DNA of 64,000 nucleotides from Pectobacterium actinidiae (lineage in GTDB: Bacteria; Pseudomonadota; Gammaproteobacteria; Enterobacterales; Enterobacteriaceae): contig NZ_JRMH01000001.1 of NCBI RefSeq assembly GCF_000803315.1, positions 558,001 through 622,000 on the forward strand, read 5' to 3'. The notes under the pieces are model-generated. The model was given only the letters and a program-made list of their open reading frames with translations, had not been told where the DNA came from and did not search any database. Numbering within the stretch: the first letter of the stretch is position 1; each line of letters opens with the position of its first letter. Positions 26,432 through 37,100 of this stretch are shown in pieces. Made by a program: the position numbers and the translations under genes.

Positions 26432-28051
26432 ATGAAAAAGACCTTACAGAACAGAAGAATAAAAAAAGACGCTACCGGAATCACTCTGTTCTGGCGTGAA
26501 CGCCTTTCTGCCTTTATGCATCAGGAAAAAGGTGCGGGCACAGGGTTTTATGTGCTGGGTGCAATGGCGTTGCTGGTGACGGCGGCTTTTATCGTGGATA
26601 CCTCTACGGCCACTGGCGATGCAACGCAGATTAAACGGGCGACGGACGCGGCCGCGTTGGCTGTCGGGCATCAGGCGACCATCAATAGTGAAGAATACAC
26701 TCAGGAAGAGATCAATGCGCTGGCATATGAATATGTCAAAAACAATCTCGGCATGAATAAGATCCTGAGCGACAAGCTGGTGCCGGGGGACGTGTCGGTC
26801 ACGGAAGGGCAAAGCAGCGCCACACGAAAAACCTATACCGTTAATGTCGCTTTTGAAACGAAGCCCAGCCTGTTGAGCCTCGGGGCAAGGAGGCAGGAAG
26901 TGTACTCAACGTCAGAGGTCGTCAATCGTCCGACGGAAGTGGCTTTTGTCATGCCGGTGACGGGGGATATGAGCGAGGGAGACATCCGTTCGCTGAAAAG
27001 CGTTAGCCGCGCGTTTGTCGAACGGATGCTGGGCAGCGCGGACGGTAAGCGCGATAACCTGTGGCTGTCGCTCGTGCCGTATAGCCAGTCTGTGAGTGTG
27101 TACGATGCGGAAGATGCCAACCGCATTCGCCGCTGGGCGGCACCGGGGGCCTTGAATCCGCCGGAACTGCGTTCACTGTTTGCCAGCGGTGTGGTGAGCA
27201 GCCTGGCCGATCGCCGTTTCCCGGATCGCCGAGCCAATTTGCTGTGTATGTACCGTGGCCTAGGCCGGGAAGAAAACTTCTTCTGGGACGAGCCGCCCGT
27301 TGGTCAATTCAAAATTTATTATCGCCATGATTTGCCACAAAACGGCAGCCCAGGCGCGCCGCCGATCTCCTGGCGTGGCCCGAACCCTGATTTTGACGAT
27401 ACCGATGCGGTAGATACCCGCTGGATTGTTGCAGACAAAGGGTGCCCGAATGCCGCGCTGATGCCGCTGACGAATGATGAAAACCGACTTAACCAGCGTA
27501 TCGATCAGTTTTCTGCCCGTTTTAACGTGAACTACGCCATTGGTATGTCATGGGCTGGCGCGGCGCTATCACCCAATATGCGCGGTTCAGATGGCTGGGG
27601 CGATGCGACCTTGCCGCTGGATTTCAATCTGGACGGTAACGGTGACGGGCAAAAGGTGATCGTGATGATGGCTAACACCATCGGTAACTGGTTCGATACC
27701 GATAGCTATAACTTCAATCGCAACGAATTCCGTGGTGAAACTGGCAACGATACTGCCCGTACCTTTGCCGCGCAGCGCTTCCGCGATCTGTGTTCCAGCT
27801 TTCGCGCGCGCAACATCAAATTTTATTTTGTCGGCATTCGTCCCGGCGACCCAGAGGATTTTGGCCGCAACCTATTCGACGCCGAAGCGACGCCGGGCCT
27901 GCTGATCTGCACCGAGGGTGAGAAACGTATGAGCTTTATCGATGGTGCGGGCTTCGGCGCTGAGGGTGTTGAAGATCAATTGATCCGACGTCTGGATCGT
28001 ATCGCCGGCCAGATCGAAACCGAGGGCGGCTATGTTCGGCTGGTTGAATGA
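26432..28051 (+). CDS. tadG: TadG-like pilus assembly protein
   Basis: A 539-residue protein with a Tad N-terminal domain: a membrane helix (GTGFYVLGAMALLVTAAFIV, about residues 37-56) followed by TQIKRATDAAALAVGHQ, the hallmark of TadG/TadE-like proteins. The C-terminal ~350 residues have the layout of a von Willebrand A domain but the expected metal site DxSxS reads PVTGDMS. AGGAAAGG precedes the ATG. It is separated from tadF by 204 bases without genes and from the giant protein gene by only about 60 bases. Confidence 0.85.
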   Translation: MKKTLQNRRIKKDATGITLFWRERLSAFMHQEKGAGTGFYVLGAMALLVTAAFIVDTSTATGDATQIKRATDAAALAVGHQATINSEEYTQEEINALAYEYVKNNLGMNKILSDKLVPGDVSVTEGQSSATRKTYTVNVAFETKPSLLSLGARRQEVYSTSEVVNRPTEVAFVMPVTGDMSEGDIRSLKSVSRAFVERMLGSADGKRDNLWLSLVPYSQSVSVYDAEDANRIRRWAAPGALNPPELRSLFASGVVSSLADRRFPDRRANLLCMYRGLGREENFFWDEPPVGQFKIYYRHDLPQNGSPGAPPISWRGPNPDFDDTDAVDTRWIVADKGCPNAALMPLTNDENRLNQRIDQFSARFNVNYAIGMSWAGAALSPNMRGSDGWGDATLPLDFNLDGNGDGQKVIVMMANTIGNWFDTDSYNFNRNEFRGETGNDTARTFAAQRFRDLCSSFRARNIKFYFVGIRPGDPEDFGRNLFDAEATPGLLICTEGEKRMSFIDGAGFGAEGVEDQLIRRLDRIAGQIETEGGYVRLVE

Positions 28052-28109
28052 CCGCGAAATGTAGCCAGGAATGACGCGATTTGCCCCTTTCATTACAGGA
28101 CACAACACG

Positions 28110-31100
28110 ATGACTTTTTCCCGCTCAAAATCTGGTTCAGGCTTCACGCGCACACCACGTCAGGCGTGGGTATTGGAACCACGCATGATGTTTGACGCCG
28201 CTGCCGTGGTAACGGCGGTTGATGTGGCGGCGCATGTTGCGGCAACGGATACCGCGCCCGGCGTGGATGCGACGCCCGTCAAAGCGACCGTCACCATCAC
28301 CGACAGCAGCGACAGCTTCGAACCGGTTGATCTGTTCAGCGACGTGAGCGTGTCCGCGGATAACGGTGGGCAAGAGCTGAAAGATTTGGTGATTACCGTC
28401 AACCGTACGGGTGCGAATCAGGCAGTCGTCATCGATGGCACTGAAATTACGTTAGAATCCTTTGTTGGTGCGAGAACAACAGCCGGTGAAGGTCAATACG
28501 GTTATACCGTTGTGGTCAGCGGCACAACGACAACCATCACCGTGAGTATCGATTCCTCTGAGGCGTTTGCACCTAATGACGTCGCTAAGCTGATTGACGG
28601 CATTGCCTACAAGCCGCTGGATAAAAGCGTGGCAGGCGGCGATGTGACGGTAACACTGAAAAGCCTGAGTGATGAGGGCGACAATACTGCCGAGCTGAAT
28701 ATCCACTCTACCGTCACCATCGACAGCAGGATCAACGTGGCACCGGTGGTGTCCGCATCGGATGCGCCTGAACTGTCTGAACTCATTGTTGTACCGGGTA
28801 TGTCATCACCGCAGGACGTGCGCTATTCCAGTAATGGCGAGTATGCCTATGCCATCGGCAGTGATGGCACGCTAGGAGTCTTTACCGTCGGTGAGCACGG
28901 CAAGCTGACGTTGAGCCAAACGCTGGGCGATGTCGGTGTGCTTCAGAATGTCAAAGAGGTGGTGCTGAGTGCCGATAATCGTTCGCTATACGCCATCACT
29001 GGCAGTAGCGATATTGTCGCGCTTAGTCTTGACGAAAACGGACACGTGGTGCGGATCGGCGGCAGCGATGAACAGCCGGTGTATACCCAGACGGTCGCGT
29101 CGCAAAACGGCAATATTACCGGGCTTACTGTCTCCAGTGATGGTACCCAAGTTTATATCACCACGCAGTGGAATGGCATGGTCGTCTTTACGCGTGATGT
29201 GGCGACGGGCGGCTTGACGCTCCTTCAGCGCGTTGAAAGCAGCGGGATCGATCGTAGCGGTATTGTCGCGAGCAGTGGTAACTATGTTGTGACTGTCGGG
29301 ATGGGGGCAAAGCATACGCTATCGGTTTTTCAACGGGGCGAGAACGGAACATTAACGTCTGTCGCCACCTTGGAAACGTCTGGAGCAGGCTATGGCGCGG
29401 TGGATTATCAGTTGGCGATCTCGAAGGATCAACAGTTCATCTATGTTGCCGATCCTGATAGCGGTGAAATCAGCGTTTATCAACTGCGTGACGGTACTGA
29501 AGGAAAAACGCTGGCTCACACGGACACCAAAACGCTGGAAGGTGTCAACGCGCTCTATTTTAACGCCGACGGTAGTCAGCTTTATGCGTTGAGCAACGAA
29601 GGTACGTTGCAGATCTATCACGTAGATGCTGCGACGGGCGCGTTGAGTGACAGCGGCCAGATTCAGAATATGGGTGATACGCGCGGTATGGTGTTGTCAC
29701 CCGATGGGCAATCCGTTCTGATCGCGGGCGAGGCTATTCAGCGCTTTAGCGTATTACGCACTTATCTTTATGGCAGTGATTTACCGTTTGCCGATCATAT
29801 CGCACTTTCCGATAGCAACCTGGACGCGTTAAACGGTGGCGCGGGTAATTATAACGGCGTAACGGTGACCATCGGGCGTGAAACCCCTTCCGCAGACGAT
29901 CAATTCGCTCTGAGCGCGGGTAATGACCTGACGCTGCAAGACGGTAAGATTTTGCAATCCGGTGTAGAAATTGGAACGTTCACACAGAATCAAGGTGTGC
30001 TCAGCGTCGCGTTTACGGCCGAGGTGACGAAAGAAACCGCGAATAACGTCCTGAAGCAAATCACTTATCGTAATGTCGCTAGCCAGAGTGCGACCGAAAC
30101 GGTCGTATTAACCGTGACGGCGAACGATGGCGAGTTGACGAGTACCGTGGCTACCGTCGCGCTACTGCTGACCGCCAACAGTGCACCGACGCTGGTCAGT
30201 CAGGGAGGAAGCAACCTGACGCTGGATACGCGTGGCGCAGCCGTTTCATTGTTTAAAGACACGGCGGTGAATACCGGGGAAGCCGGACAGACGCTGACTA
30301 CGCTGTCGATCGGGATCGACGGGTTAAACAACCCGCATCAGGAATACCTGACCGTGGATGGTACGGTTATCGACCTCAGCAAAGACAGCACAGGCACGAC
30401 GGTTAGCGGTTACCAATATAGCTACACCTATAATCCGAACGGTGAATCGTCACTGGTGCTGAGCAGCGCTCAGGGCATCAGCAGCATGGCGATGATGAAA
30501 CTGGTTGATGACCTGAGTTACTCGACCGGTAGTGAGAGCACCAGTGGTAGCGGCCTGCGTACCATCACGTTAACGGAATTGCAGGATAACGGCGGTACTG
30601 CTAATGGCGGAAGCGACACGGCGACGCTGACGGTTTCCAGCAGTATCAATCTGGCGTTCAATGAACGGCCGACGATCGACGCCACCTATTCTCCCGACGC
30701 TACGCTGTTTTACAACGAAGGGACGCTGAGCGGGTACAACGATCGCGTGTCGGCGATCAGCGTTTCTCAGGATGGTAAAACCCTGTTGGTTACCGGTAGT
30801 GAAGGTAACAATAACAGCGGCAAAACTTATCTACGCGTTTACGCGCGTGATGCCGAATCTGGCGCCTTGACGTTGTTGCAAAGCTTTACGCAGGGCGAGC
30901 AGGACGATCCGTCCACCTCTGAGATTGAAGTTAACGGCCTGAACACGATTACTACACTGGTGCAGTCGAAAGATGGCACCAGTGTGTATGTCGCGGGAGG
31001 AAGCGAAAGCGTTTATTCACTGGTGCAGTTTAACCGTGACACGACAACGGGAGAGCTGAGTTATGTTGGGGTTGTTGCGACACAGGATGTGAATAGTGTT

Positions 31101-34100
31101 AGCGGGCTGGATGCGACGGTGTCTGACATTGTGCTGTCCGATGACGGTACCTCGCTCTATACCATTAACGGTGTCACGCCAATGGATGGCTCAACCGGTA
31201 AACACGCCGTGACTTTCTTCTCGCGTGATACCACCTCTGGTGCGCTGACGTTTGTCGGCTCGCTTGTCGGGAGCGACACCATCCCGTTGAGTAGCCCAAG
31301 TGGTATCGTGTTGTCCAGTGATGGTACGTCAGCTTATATCTCCAATTTGGGAAATCACAGTATTACCGTGCTGTCGCGCGATGCAGAAACGGGCAGCCTG
31401 AGCTACGTCACGACGATCAATAAAAGCACGATAGCGGCTGATGAGAACAGCGCAGACATTCCGCAGGACGATCGTTACCTCAGCGGGTTGCAGGATATCG
31501 TTATCTCCCCTGACAACCGTTTTGTTTATGTGTCGTCAAATTCGCAGGGCACTGTCTCGATTTTCAGCCGTGATGCGGATACGGGCGCATTGACCTACGC
31601 CGGAACGATGGATTTATACCAGAGTGACAGCCAGGTTCCTGTTGAACTGCGCGTGACATCACTACGCGAAATGGCTATCTCTCAGGACGGCACCGCGCTG
31701 TACGTGGCGGCTTTCGGCGGTAAATCGCTGCTGGTCTTCGCGCGTGATGCCGATTCTGGTGCTTTGACGTATCGCAATAACGTTGAGGTTTCGGTAAACA
31801 CCGTCAACCATATCGCCGTCAGCGCGGATGGTAAGAATATTTATGCTGGGGTGAGCACGTTCTTTGCTGGGCTAAGTGTGTCCACCGCAGCGGCTAATGC
31901 ACCTTATAGCCAGACCGATGGTGTACCGTTTGCAACGAGCGTCACGCTGTCAGATCTGGAACTGGACGCGGCGGATGACTATAAGGGCGCAACGATAGCG
32001 ATTAGCCGTCATGGTGACGCATCAGCAAACGATCGCTTCGCTTTTCAAAGTGGAAATGGCCTAACACTCTCCGGTGGCGACATTCAGTATCAGGGCGCGA
32101 CAATCGGCACATTCAGCGTGAGCGACGGTGTGGCGAAGATTGCCTTTACCGACAGTGTCACTAAAACGGTCGCCAATCAGGTTCTGCATCAGGTGACGTA
32201 CCGTAATGAAGGCGATACGGCTGGTGCATCGATCCCGTTGAATATCACCTTTAGCGACGGTGGCAAGGAAACCAGTCTGCTATTGACGCTGGTGCCGAAT
32301 AAGCCACCTGTGGTGGATAATAACGAGTACGTCCCGCCGTCGGGTACTGTAGGGCAACAGTATATCGCAGAACTGCCCGAGAATCTGTTCCGCGATCCTG
32401 AAAATGGGGCGCTAACGCTACAGGTCAACGGCCTTCCTGCGGGGCTAACCTTTGATGCCGATACGCGCACGATTTCTGGTACGCCGGCGCTCGATGGGGC
32501 GGGAAACTTCACGATTACCGTCGTCGCGACGGATGCATCGGGCGAACAGGCGGAGCAGACGCTGACGCTGGCGATTGCTTCCGACGCATCGCAAATGCCG
32601 ACGATTGGCGGCGAATCCAGTTCTCTTGAGAACGACTATGCCCTCGATGGCTATGATCCCAATAGCTATACCGATGTATTGACAGGCGTAAAAGACAGCC
32701 AATTGTCCGCAGATGGTAAAACGCTTTATGTTGTGAGTTCACCCGATAGTGGGTCGGCGGTACTGAGCGTATTTGTGCGCAATGAGGAAGGGAAATTCGC
32801 TCTGTCACAGACCTTCTTCAACTACCGTTCTGTTTATAACAATGAGACAGATCAAACCGATAACGTGGTGGATAACGCCGGATTGGCGGGCGCATCAGAC
32901 GTCATTCTCTCTGACGATGGACAGTACCTGTACGTGGTCGGTAGTGAAGGTAATGCCGTCACGATCTTCAGCGTAGGCAGCGACGGTGAACTGGCGCAAG
33001 CAGCCACGTTGGATCAAGCCGCACTGGGCGGTCATTCGCTCGATGTTCGCTCCCATCTTGTTTCGCAGGGCGATTATCTCTACGTGACTGCGGCTCAAAC
33101 GGACAGTGATAACGACAGTCGCAGCGTACTGGTGTTTAAACGCGGAGCGGACGGCAGCCTGACGTCGGTGTCTCAGACCGATAATCTGATCGGCGCAAGC
33201 CGTCTTGTGCTTGATCCGAGCGGGCGTTATCTGTTCGTGTCAGGTTCCGGCGCTACTGTTGGCGTCACAGGGTTCAGTATTGATGCTGAGGGCAAGCTTA
33301 CGCAGGTTTCTCAGATTCGTGCTGAAGGCGAAGATCTGTATTACATCAATTCACTTGCCCTCTCACCGGATGGCAAAACCCTGTATGCGATTCATGCCGA
33401 TGTCGGGAATGTCACGCTGAACACTATCACCGTGGGGGCGGATGTCGCGCTCACGCTGACGGATACCACGCCGATCGTCGATGATGGTGGTGATTCCGGC
33501 GAGGCGTTGGCGACCGATCTGGTCGTTTCTTCCGATGGCACGGCACTGTTTGTTATCGGTAAGAACATTTCTATCTTCTCCCGCGCGGAAGATGGCGGAC
33601 TGACGCTAAAAGAGACCATTAGCGGTGGGTGGGATAGCCCGATCGGCATCTCTTTCTCCGACCTGCAAAAGGTGGAACTGAGTACTGATGGTGAGCAGCT
33701 CTATCTGATTGGCGGCGATAGAATTCATGTATTGAATGTCGGGATCGCCGGTGCAAGTTATACCGAAGGTAACGAGGCCACGGTGCTGCTGCCGTCTGGT
33801 CGTCTGTCCGATCCGCAGCTCGATGCGCTAAATGATGGCGTGGGCAATTATAACGGTGCCAGCATTACCGTAGGTCGCGATAACGGTGGCCTACCGGAAG
33901 ACACCTTTGGCTTTAAGGCTGATAACGGCTTGACGCTGGACGGTAACACTCTCCTTAAAGACGGTATTGCGATCGCCACCTTTACGCAGGTGGAAGGTAC
34001 GCTGACGGTGACCTTCACGGCCGCGGTGACCAAAGCTGATGCGCAGAATGTGTTGCGCCAGATTACGTACCACAATACCAGTCAGGATCCAGAACAAGCA

Positions 34101-37100
34101 GGGTCGTCGCCGACATTCACCTTCAGTATTAATGATGGTGACAATAACGTCGCTAAGACGGATATCACCGTCACTCTCATTGGTGTGAATGATCCTGCCA
34201 TCCTGACGACAACGGTACTGAACCCACAGATTCCGGGCAACGGTGAGTTTGTTAAGCTGTTTAAAGATACGCATGTTGATACTGTCGAAAGCGGACAAAC
34301 CCTCTGGCAGGTGGTACTGACGTTTGATGCCGCCGGCCCTAACGAAGCCATTAGCGTCGACGGCAGCACGATCGTGTTGGAACCGTCCACGGGATCGCCG
34401 CAAACCGCCAGCGGCTTGCAATACTCGGTTACGGTGAAGGATGGTAAAGCGACGGTTCTTCTGTATGTCGGGAAAGACGGTAGCGACACTGCCGCGATAA
34501 TTGACAGCATTGGTTATAACTATTTGGGCAGTGATTCCAGTGGGGAACGCCATGTCACCTTGATGATCAAGGAAAATAGTTATAATGACTCGGCACCGGA
34601 AACCACGTTGGATCAGACCGTTACACTGACGTTGGTGCCTGCGGCAGAAGCCAACACCGCGCCGGTGATCACGGTGCCGGGTACGACGCCGACCTATACC
34701 GAGCGTGCCGATCCTATTGTGCTGGCTCCGGACGCGACGGTGTCCGATGCGCAGATGGACAAACTTAACGATGGCCAGGGTAATTACGACGGCGCGACGC
34801 TGAAAATTACACTGGGCGATGGCAAAACGGCGCTCGATAAGTTGGGCTTCAGTACAGGCAATGGCCTGACGCTGTCGGGCGATACGCTTCAGAAAGACGG
34901 CGTTAGCATTGGTCAGGTCAGTAATAGCGATGGCGTGCTGACAATTCGCTTTAATGCTAATGCAGGCACAATTCCGACGACGGAAGATGTGCAGAATACG
35001 CTGCGCCAGATTACCTACGTCAGTGACAGCCATACGCCAGCCGCACAGGTCGCGGTGACAGTGACGCTGGCCGATCGCTATCTGGAGTCTCAGGCTAGCA
35101 CGTTGTCGGTGGCGATTACCGCGATTAACGATATGCCTGTCGTGGCGAACGATCCCGTGCTTTCCGCCGATGAACTGCGGCTGGTGAACACCTACACCGA
35201 GATTACCGGGCTGAGCACGATAACCGCGGCTGCCCGTACAACTGATGGGTTGGCGGTGTATGTCAGCGATGACAAAGGGGCGATTGCGTTATTCCAGCGT
35301 GATGCGAACAGTGGCGAATTGACCTATGTGCGCACCTTTGCTGCGACAGAGGGCGTCGAAGGGATAAGTCAGCTACAGGTTTCTGCAGATGGTAACAGCG
35401 TGTATGCGCTGCGCACCGACGGCAACGCGATTGTTTGGTTTAGCCGGGATGCGGAAGGCAATCTGGAACATAAAGAAACCATCGTTGATGTCTACGAGAT
35501 ACACGGTAGCAACCTTTACGACATCGAAGGCATTACCCTGTCGGATGATGGTAAGACGCTGTATGTCATCAACAACTATAACCTTCTCTGGTTTACCCGT
35601 GATACGACGACAGGCAAGCTCGATTATGTTGGGCGGGTTGAAGGGGGAATGTGGAGTGAACCTTACCTATGGCAACCCAGCGACATCGTCAGCCATGGCA
35701 ACTTGGTATTTGTTACGACGAATGCCAGCGATGGCTCATCGCTGATTGTTTATAGCCGCAGCGATAGTGGTGAACCCACACTGTTGGGGTATGTGCGCCA
35801 GTTTACCGATGCACAAGGCAATGCGCTGGCGTTATCCGGTCTGGAGCAGGTAACGGTCAGCGCTGATGGGCATAGCGTCTTTGTCGCCAGCGCAGAGCAG
35901 ATTGATGCGTTCTCGCTAGATACCACAACGGGAACCTTTACCCACCTTGCCCGTATTGCATCAGAAGGCACGGTGAGTGATATCGCGCTCTCTGCGGATG
36001 CGCGCGTGCTTTATGTAACGAAAGACGATGGTTCGCTCACGCGCTACGTGTTGAACGATAAGGCACTGGTCTCCCTCGATACGCAGAGCAATAATGGCAC
36101 CCGTTTCACTCATCTGCTGCCGGTGGATGGCGGGATGATTACGCTCGGCAATAGTGTGGCGGTGCTGGGAGAGGTTTCTCGTCAGCCCGTTTACCGCGTT
36201 GATGGCGCTGCCGTCATCGTCGCACCGGCTATCGTTCTTAGTGATGCTGAACTGGATGCACTGAACGGCGGGACGGGGAATTATCAGGGAGCCTCCATCA
36301 CGCTACAACGCGGCGAAATGGCAGAAGCCAGCGATCGCTTTGATTTTACCGCGGGCAATGGTTTCACATTGGCAAATGGCGTGATTAGCAAAGAGGGACA
36401 GGCGGTTGCGACCTTCGCGCAGGTGGAGGGCAAACTTACCGTTACCTTCACCGCCGCCATCTCTCGTGCGGATGCGACGGCGCTGGCGCGCCAGATTAGC
36501 TGGGCGACAAGCGCATCCCTGACGGGGAATTCGACATCGCTGATGCTGGTGCTTAACGACGGTGAAATCGATTCTGCGGCGCAAACGCTCGGCGTTGCGT
36601 TGTCGAGAGAGGTAAACCTTCCGCCTGTCGGTCACGCTGAGTTGTTCACTCCGCCAGCGGCACAGGTTGGATCTAACTGGTCTTATACCTTGCCCACGGG
36701 CTTGTTTAGCGATGCAGAGAATGACGCCCTTACGCTGTCGATCGACGGTTTGCCGAATGGGCTGACGTTTGATGCTGCAACGCGTACCCTCAGCGGCGAT
36801 CCCGCCGTTTCAGGCACCTTTGATCTGACGATTACTGCTACGGACAGCGCGGGCAACACGACGGCGCTGAATGTCGCGCTGACGGTCACCGCGGCGTCAA
36901 CACCAGTGGATCCTGGCACCCCGACAGAACCCGTCAATCCTGATGATCTCGCAACCGCGGCACCGGTGATTCTGGTGCAGCAGGGCATGAGCTTGCCTGC
37001 TGATTCGAGTGAAAGAGAACGCGAACAGCCGCTTGGCGTGATTGTCGCCGATCTGTCTCGCCCAGACGCACTATCCCTACCGACCAACATCGTCACCGAA

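Noticed and set aside
33891..35033. 380-codon antisense frame inside the giant gene
   Set aside because: It is the shadow of a strong coding region with GC-biased third positions; its translation has no domain features and the plus strand shows clear repeats.
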